Shown: positions 34,501-44,500 of the stretch, piece by piece
How the letters are laid out: each line of letters begins with the position of its first letter
How positions within the stretch are numbered: position 1 is the stretch's first letter
From: Trebouxia sp. TZW2008
Taxonomy: Eukaryota > Chlorophyta > Trebouxiophyceae > Trebouxiales > Trebouxiaceae
Length of the DNA: 64,000 nucleotides
Direction of reading: 5' to 3'
Assembly: GCA_002118135.1 (NCBI GenBank)
Contig: BDIU01000146.1
Coordinates: 310,001-374,000 of the forward strand
Made by a program: the position numbers and the translations under genes
Notes under the pieces: model-generated
The model's database searches: none
Seen by the model: only the letters and a program-made list of their open reading frames with translations
What the model was told of the DNA's origin: nothing

Positions 34501-37500
34501 TGGTGCACCAGCTTCTGCTTGATTGCCACTACCTGGGCATACACTCTAGAGTGGGAGTTACAAGTGGCTCCGAAGCCACAAGCCACTAGCTTTGCATACG
34601 CTCTGCAGAGGAACTCTTGGCTGGCTCTGAAGACATGAGCCATCTGGTCTTGCTGTGTGCTGCTGAAGGAGATATCAAGCATTTGCTGACCCCAGCTTTG
34701 CAGCACATATAGTCTATCCTCAAAGGATCTATGCAGGACATCACAGGTCTTCAACCACTGTACAACGCTGTCTACTTTCTGCGCCATGATGCCAAGCATA
34801 TCGTACAGCTGTGTCCATTCTGCCTTCATTGCTCTACCAAGAGACCAACCATCTTTCCTGGTCCAAATCGTAAGGCGCTGACGCTGCCCTGGTGGCTCCG
34901 AAACCAGCTTGGGCAACTTGTCTGCTGTGCGCTGCTCAGTCAGGCCTAAGAGCTCTCTGTTGCTGTGTGGCTCCAAAGCCACATGAGGCAGCTCATCTGG
35001 CTTGTGCTGCTCAGTCAGGCCTAGGAGCACTGTGTTGCTACGTGGCTCCAAAATCACATAAGCCAACTCATCTGGTGTGTGCTGCTCAATAAGGCCCAAA
35101 AGACCTCTGTTGCTATGCATCATCAGCATATCAGTGTCAGGTGCTGTGTCTGGCGATGAAGCTGGTGATGCCCCTGCTGTGATGGTGTAGCCGTTGAGAG
35201 TGACTGAGCCATTGGTGCCATTGGTTGCCTGCATACACAGCCAGTATTGGCAGGGCCTAACTGGGTGGTAAGAACTTAGTAGGCAGAGCCATTAAAGCGA
35301 TCTCATTGTTGCATCATGGACTCAAAGCGCACTCTGTTTTGCTTCATTACAGATGCTGACTGCTCGCGGCTCAGATTGCAATTCAGGTCAACAAGCATGC
35401 AAGTCAACATCCTGTTGTTTCTGGCAACCGCATCAGCTCATGCTGCTCTGTCTCAAAAGCACAAACATCAGCAATGTGCTTGCGAGCAACAGACAATTCA
35501 GCTGAGCATGCTGCAATAGAGTTGCCTCAAACAAAGAGCATGAGAAAGTTGGAGCCCAGATCATGACCATTGTTAACTATGGGCTGATTAAGGTTGTCAT
35601 GCAAAGCAAGGCACCTCTTTCAGCTGTCAGGTGTAATTCTTCTATTGTTGTTGATAACATGAACAGATAGCTCAGCAACTCAGAATCAATGTTGCATGGT
35701 ACCTGGGCAATAGCAGCCAAGACTGCAGCTTCTGTGGCATTTGTGAAGTTGGCAATATCAGCACCAAAGATGTGCACTCGCAGTTGCACTGCAGTCCTGT
35801 CCTTTGCAAACAGCGCAATGGTTGTGAAGTTGGCAATGTCAGCTCCAGAGATATGTACTTGCAGCTGCACTGCATTCCTGACCTTGGTAAACAGCACAGT
35901 TGATATACAGAGGAATGACTGTACCTGTGCAATAGCAGCCAGGACTGCAGCCTCTGTGGCACTTGTGAAGTTGGCAATGTCACTGCCAGAGATGTGCACT
36001 CGCAGCTGCACTGCAGTCCCAGGTGCTGGAGCCATGGCAGGGCCGGCAACTGGGGCTGTTGCCACTGCCCTTCCTTCATAGCTGCTGGGAACAATGCCTT
36101 GCGCAGATGTGCCATTGGATGCAGCTGGCGCTGCTGCTGGTGATGCTGCTGGTGTTGCTGAGGCATTTGACAGTGATGGCTGTGAAGGTGATGGATGTGG
36201 CGTGGTTGCAGCTGGTGTTGTTGCAGCTGATGTCGTTGCTGGCGTCACTGAGGGGGCTGGTGGTGGTGGTGAAAGAGTCAATGTAACTGGTGATGCTGCT
36301 GGTGTTGCTGAGGTATTTGATGGTGGTGGTGATAGAGGCGGTGGTCGTGGGGTCGATACAGATGGTGTCAAGCTGGCGTTGGTGGCGAGGGGTGTAACAG
36401 CAGATGTGTGAGTGGGTGTGGGGGTTGGAGTGGGGGTTGGGGTGGGTGCAGGTGTGGGTGCAGGGGCGGCTGCGGGGGTGGGTATAGCAGTCAGTGCAGG
36501 GGTGGGTGTAGGGGTCAATGCAGGAGGGTTTGGTGGTGGGGTCTGAGGAGGGGTTGAGGGCGAGGGTGACTTTGACACCTGCTGTGATGCAGTTGCGCTT
36601 GCTGCTGGTGTGCTGCTTGCGGGAACAGGCAAGTTCACAGCAGCTGTTGGTGGCGCTGCAGCAGTCACTACTGCACCTGATGTGGTGCTTGTGTTGCCTG
36701 AAGATTCACTACTTGACAAGTCCTCTAAGCTTGCTGTAATGTTGAGTCCTGTAGAGCAGCAATCAGCGGTTCACTTGCTTACAGTGGTATACAATGAAGC
36801 AAATGCTGTGCTGTGGAGCGAGGTTACTGCTTGGCTGGCAACGCGCTGCACAATGCTGACCAGCAGGAGAGAGTACCTGTTCTGTTCAACTGAGTGTTCA
36901 ACGCCTCAATGGCACTACCACCTCCCAGAAATATGTAGAAGGAAGTTGTTGCATTGAGCGTGGTTGCAACTGTGAGTTGCATGCTGACATCCACTGCTTT
37001 GAGGCCATTGCGCTGTCCTGTCCCATTTACTGCCTGCATGTTACATGACTCCAGACATCACTATTGTTGACATCATAACTCTTTGAGCCTAGCATGCATT
37101 GACATGTGCATGCGTAGCCTAAGCTAGAACATCAACAAAGCAGCACATGCAGCGGTTGCTGGCAGGCAGTCTGTCTTTGCTGTGCTGGCATGTGTATTTG
37201 TTTGGTAAACCTTGGACATGCACTACTGCAATGGGGCATGTGTCACAGTCATGTTATGCAGAAATGCTGGCTCAGTACCATGAATGATTGGTATTGGAAG
37301 CTTGCATAGCTGTAGTTGCTGAAAGCCTCCTGTAGAGCTTGCTGGAATGCTGTGGCTGTATCATTATTGAATGGCAAGGTGTCACTTCCCGCTAGCCGGA
37401 AGGTGGCATCTGCTGTCTGCAGGATGGTTGGGTTGCTGATAGGTGCGACTGCAGCTGAGCTAATATTCGCATTGGGACTGCTGGAGCTAGCTGATTGCAG

Positions 37501-37647
37501 TGATCCGCGGTCATGACCATAAGATGTCTCGCCGGGCCGTGCCGAGCGCTCAAACGTGCTGCATGTCGCGAGAGCAAGCTGTGAGCATGCCAACACGTAG
37601 AGCAGCAGCAAGCCTGACGCGCATGTGACCAGAAGCTGTGCATGCAT
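22506..37647 (-). CDS. giant receptor-like pseudokinase (about 2,105 aa, 18 exons)
   Basis: Exons, 5' to 3' on the minus strand: 37279..37647, 36877..37033, 35925..36748, 34310..35228, 32069..33489, 31090..31462, 30224..30403, 29200..29748, 28460..28688, 27642..27837, 26534..26602, 26390..26476, 25863..26027, 25311..25511, 24835..24947, 23765..23894, 23042..23199, 22506..22683. All phases agree and the sum is 6,318 nt. The layout is a signal peptide (MHAQLLVTCASGLLLLYV); three extracellular strand-helix modules (for example FRLAGSDTLPF, LRVHISGSDIANF, LQLTVTNTSMADF), each split by a phase-0 intron and ending in a phase-1 intron; a Thr/Pro-rich and a long Ala/Pro-rich linker; one membrane span (about residues 1393-1421) followed by CAKRRAERKR; a basic, Ala/Pro-rich juxtamembrane region; and a kinase fold. 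The VxIK lysine is kept (VSIKL), but HRD is HRE and DFG is NFC, so catalysis is unlikely. APE and the C-lobe remain. The exons between 26390 and 27642 are the least certain. Confidence 0.72.
23640..23710 (-). repeat. degenerate copy of the APE-motif exon end
   Basis: ACCTGCCCAGTG(C/T)(A/G)CTT followed by GCTCTATACTCTGCCTAAG|GTAATG mirrors the end of the true exon (CTGCGCTATGCTGCACCTGAG|GTGAGT, complement 23765). The copy keeps a donor but lacks an acceptor. Confidence 0.6.
24268..24947 (-). repeat. kinase catalytic-loop exon in four tandem copies
   Basis: The true exon is complement(24835..24947), encoding DWLADGGG...YSFFSMTKAVEALHNRGIVHR. Three shorter copies, each exactly 73 nt, lie at complement(24635..24707), complement(24471..24543) and complement(24268..24340). 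Each has an intact CAG acceptor and GT donor and an open frame ending HNRGIVHR. Copy lengths and phases do not fit exons 13 or 15 of the gene, so a normally spliced in-frame product cannot use them. Confidence 0.88.
25080..25240 (-). repeat. two degenerate copies of the end of the N-lobe exon
   Basis: Segments reading PSALVLERGR (about 25095-25130) and ALVLGRGHVGL (about 25205-25235) copy PPAFVLERGHFSLE of the true exon end at 25311. Confidence 0.6.
25811..25862 (-). repeat. pentanucleotide microsatellite overlapping a splice donor
   Basis: About ten tandem CAGCA units on the plus strand read as GTGCT on the gene strand. The first GT is the donor of the exon complement(25863..26027), so the donor is followed by a ladder of near-identical GTGCTGT sites. 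Confidence 0.85.
26390..26602 (-). repeat. tandem duplicated phase-0 exon pair
   Basis: Exons complement(26534..26602) and complement(26390..26476) both begin VLAALK after TGCATGCAG and share EAGLPQ(K/Q)A. Both are phase 0 at each end (69 and 87 nt), so one or both can be included without frameshift. Confidence 0.75.
26787..27730 (-). repeat. several degenerate copies of the end of exon 10
   Basis: The true exon end (QLATQLCATSRRATPGRMPLPE|GTGATC, complement 27642) is echoed at about 27295-27378 (QLVTQLCATSRRATPVRVPLPE|GTAGGC), about 27178-27250 (QLATQLCATTRRATPWRMLLPE|GTATGC), and more weakly at about 27485, 26957 and 26790. The nearest copies retain a donor; decay increases 3'-ward. Confidence 0.75.
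28730..28830 (-). repeat. copy of the start of exon 9
   Basis: TTTGCTGCAG|CTGTGGGCCCTGC.GCGCCAA occurs at the true exon (start 28688) and again upstream at about 28808, with the same GCTGTT(C/T)TTTGCTGCAG acceptor context. Confidence 0.7.
29835..30125 (-). repeat. copies of the membrane-span exons
   Basis: A degenerate copy of the start of exon 8 (GTGGTGCT.TGCTG..TATGTGC) is at about 29850-29910. A copy of the end of exon 7 (AGTCCCATAGCAGCCTTTGC... then GTAAATG) is at about 30045-30118. Another partial copy of the exon 7 start (TGATGCAG|GCAT.AA, STGLPSQGNSPG) lies at 30487..30545, outside this span. Confidence 0.65.
29996..30036 (+). repeat. G-rich tract with G-quadruplex potential
   Basis: Runs GGGG, GGGGG, GGGG, GGGGGG, GGG and GGGGGG are separated by one to four bases on the plus strand, within an intron of the minus-strand pseudokinase gene. 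Similar tracts are at 24436..24459 and 24784..24826. Confidence 0.6.
32280..33420 (-). repeat. Ala/Pro-rich coding repeat of the extracellular linker
   Basis: The exon complement(32069..33489) encodes nearly 370 residues of AP/GP-rich imperfect repeats (units such as HAPLLAPAPAPA), like hydroxyproline-rich glycoproteins of algal walls. The antisense open frames are shadows of this composition. Confidence 0.85.
33489..33785 (-). repeat. array of duplicated acceptor/exon-5 starts
   Basis: TGTGCAG|GCATCAATGCAA, the start of exon 5, recurs in degenerate form about eight times (plus strand CATTGATGCCTGCACA) over 300 bp upstream of the exon, at spacings of about 25-60 bp. Confidence 0.7.
34905..35120 (-). 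repeat. three tandem about 66-bp coding units in exon 4
   Basis: LLGLIEQHTPDELAY, LLGLTEQHKPDELPH and LLGLTEQRTADKLPK repeat with spacer LEP.SN. They sit between the two halves of the second extracellular module. Confidence 0.8.
35699..35900 (-). repeat. two tandem copies of the end of exon 3 (extracellular module)
   Basis: The true end (AVQLRVHISGSDIANF...AAIAQ|GTACAG, complement 35925) is copied at about 35699-35790, with donor GTACCA and LRVHIFGADIANF, and partly at about 35820-35880 (LQVHISGADIANF), which lacks the helix part. Confidence 0.8.
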
Positions 37648-38208
37648 GTGAGTGCGAAATGGCTGCGGCAGTCGGCTTCAGAGCAAACAACAGCCGCAGC
37701 ACCGCATGCGTCAGCTTAAACGCCAGCTACGCGCTTGAATGCCAAGCTCGAGATCTTTCGGGAGCTGCACGAGCTGTTTCCTCGACAGTCGCCGTGAAGG
37801 CAAGCATAAGGTTTGAAACGCCTGCGCTCCGTATGGCGTGGTGGTGAAGCTGATTGTATTGATGTGCACTCCCGACTGGACGTGTATATGCTTTGATATT
37901 GATCGAGTGGGATGCCAAGACGTTGTGACCGATGCAGGCAATAGCTCGAAGCGCCGACAACGCGTTGCAAGCTTGAGCTTAACACAGTGTGCAATTACGC
38001 CAGACGTTTGCAGCGAGTCGACGTCGGCTCTCACCTGCAGAGCTGTTCCCGCGTGCGTTCAAAAGTTTCAAAGGGCTGTTGCTAGTCATGCTTTTGCCCC
38101 AGCTGACTCTGCACAACAGCATATGCTTTGCGGAATGCTAGCGGCTTTGCCCTTCTCCTGTGGAGTCAGCGTAAGCAGCATCTCCAGTGCGAGCTGTGTT
38201 CGCCGTCC
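37648..38208. promoter_or_regulatory. 561-bp divergent region (pseudokinase / TPR-ferredoxin)
   Basis: Start codons of the two genes face away from each other across 561 bp. No clear core promoter box is visible. The stretch is open in several frames but without recognisable coding. Confidence 0.4.
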
Positions 38209-39804
38209 ATGACAAATGTAGCCTCGCTGAGGTCGCACACTTGTCCACATCCGTTTACAGCCAGGTCCCCAGCCTTCGGCAGACGTGACTTCAGGCGTGG
38301 CGTACAATGCGCTGCTCAGGGCAAGGCCCCAAAGTACCATATCAGCATGTGCACGAATGTGACCTGCAAGAAGCAAGGCGCTCAGCAGGTAGTGGTCAGT
38401 GCATCACAAGCCACAGTTCACTGTGAACCTCAGGTGCAAATGTCAAGCTGCTTGCAGGTGATTCAGTTTGCACAAGACCTAGCGCTAGATGAGATTGAGA
38501 TTGAGACCTGTGGCTGCCTTGGTGAGCTGCTTACAGTTTACACTCATGTTTTGCTGCTGGTTAACCACATCAACTTAATTTTGACTTTGCAGCATGACAC
38601 CCTCCAGGAATCTGTGGGAACGGCCCAAATATTGTTGTGGACCCTCCTGGGACACAGCTCAGTCATGTTTCGTCTGCCTCAAAGTTTGTGGAGGTGTTGG
38701 ACCTCTTCTGCAATTTGGAAGTACCAGACAAATACCTGAAAGCAACTGAGGTATTCAAATGATGTTTGGGTGAATCACTGCAATGTTTGATGTTGCCTAG
38801 TTGCAGCAATGCTTGAAAGCAGCTGAGGTTTTCCAGCCTTGTATTGCCTAACAGAGTCCACTGTTGATCTTGCTGTCATCACCTGTGCAGTTGTATAGAG
38901 CTCACGCTTGCCTATCATGCATAGTATGTTTGACATGTTCATGTGGTGATCATGCGTGTTTGATTCAGCGTATCTGGTACCGCATTCTGTTTTGCAACTT
39001 GCAGCTACGGCTTCAAGGCAACTCTGAGGCAAGATCAGGAGACCTAAAGGCAGCTGAAGCAGCCTACACTCAGGGTATTGAGCTGGATCTGCCCAAAGGC
39101 TCCCACATGCTGTATGCCAACCGCAGTGGGGTCAGGCTCACTTTGGGCAATTCAGAAGGCGCCTTGGAGGATGCAGACGCTGCTCTCAAGCTTGCACCTT
39201 CAACTTTTACCACAGCCCATATTCGCAAGGTACAGTGTTTTCTTGTTGTATTGACACCCAGTGTAGTGATCTTTTCTATGTAATAACAGTGGGGAAAAGG
39301 CACTGCGTTTTGACTGCAATGGTGCTTCTGAGTAGTGACAACCCAATTTAGCGAGTGTTCTTGGTAACAAACGCAGTCATTACATCAACAACTCACCGTA
39401 TGCTGCCTTGCTGCTCATGCCTTTTTGCCATTGCAACCAGCTGATGGCGATCCCTCCCGTATGCTGCTGCGAATCATGCTGGCTTTGTTCTCTTCTCATG
39501 AAGCTTATCACGCTGCACAATGTGGTTGAGCACATAACAAGTTGACATTACTGGGGTCTGACCATGTTGATAAGACCACTGTTAAGTTGCCTATCTTTCT
39601 GATCTCTGCATTTGGCTTCCTATGACCAATGCTTGAGTCTGGCTCATTCGCTTCTTTTGTCTCTTGCAGATTGCGGTGTTGTGCTCAATGAAAAGACGCA
39701 ATGAGGCAGCAGAAGCGCTGGAGGCGCTTGCTGAGCAAGACAAGGCTTTTTCACGGACTAAAGACTTCAAGTCGCTGGTCAAGCAGGTGCAGTCAATCAG
39801 ATGA
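38209..39804 (+). CDS. plastid-type thioredoxin-like [2Fe-2S] ferredoxin with TPR domain (248 aa)
   Basis: The exons are 38209..38388, 38458..38521, 38608..38750, 39005..39229 and 39670..39804, all in phase, with TGA. The N-terminus is basic and Ser/Arg-rich, like a plastid transit peptide. The iron-sulphur fold shows ISMCTNVTCKKQG then TCGCLGICGNGPN, the four-Cys pattern of thioredoxin-like ferredoxins, followed by VVDPPG. A TPR region (GNSEARSGDLKAAEAAYTQG, YANRSG, GALEDADAALKL) fills the C-terminal half. Proteins with this pairing occur in plants and algae; the exact job is unknown (probably plastid electron transfer or assembly). The 69-nt first intron has no in-frame stop and could be retained. 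A degenerate copy of the exon 3 end (CTTGAAAGCAGCTGAG|GT) lies at about 38812. Confidence 0.85.
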
Positions 39805-40824
39805 CGAGTCCTTTCCTTTTTGAACTTCACGTGCAGCCCTTCTTGATGGCGCGTGACTCTGCACACTCACACATGTCAATGAACACCTTTGGTCATGTCA
39901 TTCACCGCCTGCCTAAGTCGAGAAGTGGCTCCCAGGGCGGCTTCTGGACTGAAAGTTGAAGACGCAGCTCATGCCATGCTTTAAGTAACAGTTGGTCAGT
40001 GTGCCAACTCCGGGTTGTGCATCAGTATGTCTTGTACCAAACAATCAGTTGATGGCATTTTTTCTTTATGATGCTGTATCAATAGTGAGCAAGATTGCCA
40101 TGACAAGCTCAATCTTTGTACTGTACTGTTGGTGCAAAGATCCATATGTTGCTGCAATGCAATTTAGCACAGTACAGGACATTGACTAGTGTAAAACACT
40201 GACAAGTCTGATTTGCTCTGAGCTGTCCGTTTTTGCCTTACGAATGTCATTTGAATTAAGTGAGATCTCATGTCGTTGCAATTGACTGCTCGAGTGATAT
40301 GACTTTTTGAAAGTCATGTCACTCGAGCATTAAATTAGGGGCATGCATCCGATACTGCCCTCACCACCAATTGGATGCAATGCCAGCAGCGTTGTGCTAT
40401 CAGCTGGGCCCATTGTCTCTCTATAGCTACATGAGGACAGCAATAGGCCATGCACATCCGTCGCAGCGTGTGCCTCTGCGATTGGTGAACTCCACAGCTG
40501 TTGTAGACAAATGGCTCCGAAGCCACCGGGCTGGATGTTCAGGATAAACGCGGTGTTGCTCGCGATGCTCCCGTGTGTGATCTTGAGCGCTCTTTCAACG
40601 ACACAGTTAGCTCAACTCCTGTGCATTGCCTCTGGTTGACACTGTACGTACTAGACAAGACAACCGACTGAAGATCACGCATCTGCAGATTGCTTCGCCT
40701 GACACCCGTTTGCACGACGGGCCTTGTCAGCTTTGGTTCTGAATTTGCAGTAGCAGCAGCAGCAGTAGCATCTTAGCGTCACCCGCGTGCAGTGCACAAC
40801 GCGCAACAGCAATTTTGCAGCGCC
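39805..40824. other. intergenic; holds a hairpin and a TGTAA signal candidate
   Basis: TGTAA at 40190..40194, 386 bp past the ferredoxin stop, may be its chlorophyte-type polyadenylation signal. No coding is recognised. The hairpin at 40287 is listed separately. Confidence 0.35.
40287..40329. repeat. inverted repeat with about 20-bp arms
   Basis: TGCTCGAGTGA(T)ATGACTTT and AAAGTCAT(G)TCACTCGAGCA pair with one mismatch around a 3-base loop. It lies between two convergent-in-tandem plus-strand genes. It may be a small palindromic element. Confidence 0.75.
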
Positions 40825-42264
40825 ATGACACGGGCTCATGTGAGTTATAGAGAAGCTACTCCGCAGGACGATGAGCTCATTGCTCAGCATTATGTCGACA
40901 TGTGGCTAGCCATAGGAATGCCAGAGGAAGAGCTGCATGCAGACCGGTATATGCCCGTTTGTCATGGTGTACTGACTGATGTACATTGTGGTGCCTAACG
41001 AGTATAAAGTTGCTGGCGCATGCTTGCCCTTGCAAGTCTGGTGGCTTGAGTCTGTTGTGCATCTGCTGCAGAGTACAGCAGTCTTTGAACTTTATTCATG
41101 AAGCACGAGCAAACTACCAGTTGAAATCTTTCATAGCAGAAGTCGAAGGAAAGCCTGTTGGGTCCGTCGGTGCACATTGTTCCTTTGGTCTATATCCTTT
41201 GGTTTTCAAGTCCAAGAGGTGCCCTGTTGACAACACCTGTACATTTTCTTTGATGCAATGCACACACACGCATGCAGGGCTGTCTAGATCGGGCCCACGC
41301 AAGTTTGAGCTGATTTTGCCATATTGTGGCTCCGACAATGCATTGCAAGCTTGACACAAGAGGTCTGCTGCCATGTTTTATGACATTTGAGCCCCCTGCT
41401 TCCAAGCACCTGACGTAAAATTGACATGAGTGTTGATACGTGGCATGAAGCTGAGCCTTGCTGTAGGAAATTGGGCTATATCTGGGGCGTCTGGGTGGAA
41501 CCAGAGCACCGACATCAGGTGATATCACCGCTGGCCCTGTGCAACATTGCTTTCATTTTAGTCACTCTTAACGTGTGCTGGACAGGCTCAGCAGGCTCAG
41601 CTGCATGTGTACTGGAGCAATTAATTGTTGCCACCCAGTTCGCTCTTGTGCTATCCTGAACCATTTGCATTGAGCATAAGGGAGGTGCAACATGCCATCA
41701 AGGTAGCAACCTTCATGCTGACGCATACATGGATAGCATGCGTGCGCAATCAGCAACTCCCATCAGCACTGCACTTCAGCTTGTGACCCAAGCTGTTACA
41801 GAGCGCAGATGGGATAAAAGGGCTTGCTAGCTACATGGCAAGATGCTAACTCCTCACACTGCTACATTATCCCCAACTAAGAACAGCGCCATCAAAATGT
41901 CACAGCATATAGTCAGGTGTGCCCATATCAAAGGCGTCCTCAAGGGTGGATTGCAGCCAAAGGCTATATATGTAGCAGTAGCACACATGTGACATTGGGA
42001 GTGGTGCTACACATATTCAGCACCTGTGCCAGAGTGTGCAAGCATCATTGGAGTGGAATTGTAGTTAACATGTTGTGTAGGGCGCAGGGCATTGCACTTC
42101 AGCTTATGACCAAAGCAGTGGAGTACCTGAAGTCCATCAACTGTACTAGGGTGGATCTGCATGCCTCCACTGAGGGCAGGCATGTGTACAAGAAGCTAGG
42201 CTTTGTTGCGGGCAGGGCAGAAATGGAGCTTGAACTGAGTGAAACTCTGCCAAGCTGCTGCTGA
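40825..42264 (+). CDS. GNAT-family N-acetyltransferase (165 aa, four exons)
   Basis: The exons are 40825..40946, 41072..41218, 41467..41518 and 42088..42264, in phases 2, 2 and 0, with TGA. GNAT enzymes transfer acetyl from acetyl-CoA to amines. Visible landmarks are motif D/A strands (FIAEVEGKPVGSVGAH), YIWGVWVEPEHR, the acetyl-CoA loop at the exon 3/4 join (RHQ|GIAL, pattern Q/R-x-x-G-x-A), the following helix LQLMTKAVEYLKS, and the C-terminal HVYKKLGF typical of the fold. The start lies in MTRAHVSYREATPQDDELI, a usual GNAT N-terminus. The substrate is not predictable. Intron 3 holds a partial copy of the start of exon 4. Confidence 0.88.
41760..41800 (+). repeat. intronic copy of the start of GNAT exon 4
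   Basis: GCACTGCACTTCAGCTTGTGACC(C)AAGCTGTTACAG matches the true exon (GGCATTGCACTTCAGCTTATGACCAAAGCAGTGGAG at 42088) with several substitutions. Confidence 0.65.
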
Positions 42265-43164
42265 AGCGCAACAGTAATCAAACCAGCTTTGACAGCTATG
42301 CAGCAGACCAGAGGCAACAAAGAGAAACTGCCTAGACTGCGAGGTATATTAAGGAGGCCTCAGATAGACTTAAACGTCCTACACTGCTCTGAGAGAGCAG
42401 GACACCTCCTTAGAGGCCCTAGGGACAATCAGGCTGGTGACTGTGCAGCGCATCTGAAGTGTCATGGATGCTGTATAAACTTGACGGGAAATCCCTGTAG
42501 CATCAGGCAGCAATGAAGTGATTCAAGCAAAAAACATCCTGAGCACATGCTGTAGCATTAGGGCTTGAAGATTGCAGCTGCGCTGCAAGAAATAGCAATG
42601 CACAACTTGTACCATGTGAATGGAATTTGGGATGTCATGTCAGCATACTTTGTTTAGGGCAACATTGTCTCAGAGTTGCCATGGTAGTTGCCTGGCTTGG
42701 TGTACATATTTATGATGTGCTGCAACAATCAGTCTGCAGCTTTTTTATCAGAACGATGGCTGAGTCTAGCAGATGACTGTACTGAATAAGCCATGCCTGA
42801 GTGATACGGCTTGCTTACACACGTGTACAGATACTGTATGTCAACTTTACAGCACATTTACTTTCTGCAAAGTGCTTCTAGGCAAGCATTTGGCTGTATG
42901 TCCGTGGATCTGGAGGTTTGACGACATACAACTTGGAGATACACTGGCAACTCGAATGAAGTAAGAGTGAAAAGATGCAAAGTGATGAAATGCTTCTTTG
43001 CAGACGCGCCTGACCCTCAAACGCCGTGGCGGCCGCTCTGTTCCACAGAGCGAGTTGACAGCAAGTGATCTGACATTGCAAATCTGTGTGCTGTGTTTGG
43101 GACACATAAAAGCAGCACAAAGCAGACCGTCAAGGATCATTGTAGTGTCTAAGCATACCAGCAC
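42265..43164. other. intergenic, no gene recognised
   Basis: Short frames only. The open frame complement(42847..43269) is mostly read-through of the exon that ends at 43165. Confidence 0.3.
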
Positions 43165-44054
43165 ATCTGGGACACTGCGTTGCCACATCATAGCTTTCAA
43201 CATGATTGCAAACAAGTATGCTTGTGGGTGAAACTCAGCTGCCAAAATGGCATCCAGGGCCTGAGTCAAAGGCCTGAATCAGTGCAGTATTTTAGCAATT
43301 GTCAAAAGCTAAGCCCAGCAACAAAGGTGGAATTGCTGAGATTGCATTTGCAGGACCTCGAATTGTGACTGAGGTTGTGTTGTGCAAGTCAGCCACAATA
43401 GGGAGTTTCCCTGCCTCTGTTCATACGTCAGGCTTCTGTATACTTGCTAGGCTCTCTGCAAGCTGTTGTTTCTGCACAGCTTGAATCACATCTATGGCCT
43501 GCATCACAGCACATGATATAAGGGGAAGCTCTTTTTCACAAGGTTCCCGATACACAGACTGTAGCTTGCATACATGAGGCAAACTTCTATCATGCTAGCA
43601 AGGAGCATCTGTGATAGGTGCTGACACAGGTATGCACACACACGCGAATGGGCTGGAAATTTTACCGCAGAACCAGGCCTCTACAGGGCCTTTGACAAAT
43701 TGATGTTTACCCACACTCTGTGTGCAGGTTTGTGGGGGTTGCAGGGCACTTTGTGTGGGCTACACTAATAATGTACTGACATTGAGGCAAAATTGTGTGG
43801 GATGGTTTTGAGTGCTCCCCCCCAGGGGAGCCGGGAGGTGTAGAGGCCTGTGCAGAACTGCAACTATGACAGTGAGTGAATTGCTTATAATCAGAGTATA
43901 CAGGCCTGCAACCAGGCCTTTTTGCAGCAGAGCATACCTTTGTTTGCTGTAGCATGCGTGCTGCATGATTTCGAGCTCCTTCAGCTTTCTGAGCCAAAGT
44001 CTTTTGTGCATGAGCCTCAGGATCGAATTCATCTACCAGTATCTCTGCGCCATT
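43165..44054 (-). pseudogene. multi-exon gene of unrecognised family, probably broken
   Basis: Phase-0 exons are complement(43938..44054) (NGAEILVDEFDPEAH, KTLAQKAEGARNHA), complement(43427..43498) extending on as about 43320..43498 (AIDVIQAVQKQQLAESL, then GKLPIVADLHNTTSVTIRGP), and complement(43165..43260) (ALDAILAAEFHPQAYLFAIM). A TGA at complement(43421..43423) interrupts otherwise continuous coding between IQKPDV and TEAGKLP. I found no start exon or terminal stop exon. Splice borders are good, so a functional gene with a short extra intron here is the alternative reading. The family is unknown to me. Confidence 0.45.
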
Positions 44055-44074
44055 CTGCACGGATACAAAGATGG

Positions 44075-44251
44075 TACAGTGCCTTCTCTTTGTATCAACT
44101 ACTTTAGTTATCAAGAAGTTGTCCTTACATCAATTTGGCCTTGGTCAGAAGGATTGCTGCAGTCAGAGTGCAGTCAGGGGTTCTCAGTTGCATTGTCCAT
44201 ACATTGACAATGTCCTTACATGGGTGGTCCTTACAAAGAAAAGTTACTGTA
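44075..44251. mobile_element. 177-bp MITE with pogo/mariner-like ends
   Basis: Ends TACAGT..CTT.TCTTTGTA at 44075 and TACAAAG.AAAG..ACTGTA at 44251 are inverted copies. The outer TA would be the target duplication and CAGT..ACTG the termini, as in pogo/Tigger-type elements. There is no ORF. It lies just upstream of the unknown minus-strand gene's visible exons. Confidence 0.6.
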
Positions 44252-44500
44252 CTGAAAAGATACTAAACATTGTAGCACAGGTTCTAAATGTGTGTGGCCC
44301 AAATCCTGTCTTGCCAAGCAAGCTAGGCTTAGAGCATGATGCACTCCCTGCATCTTCCCAAAATGCAACTATGGTTGTGGCAATGTTGCAAGCAAGATAA
44401 CAAGTCAAGTTCTGACCTATACAGTGAAGGATAGCAAGTCCTCTGAGTCATTTTTGTTCAATGTTGTCTGGCAAGACATTCGCAGCAGTGTGGAATTTTA

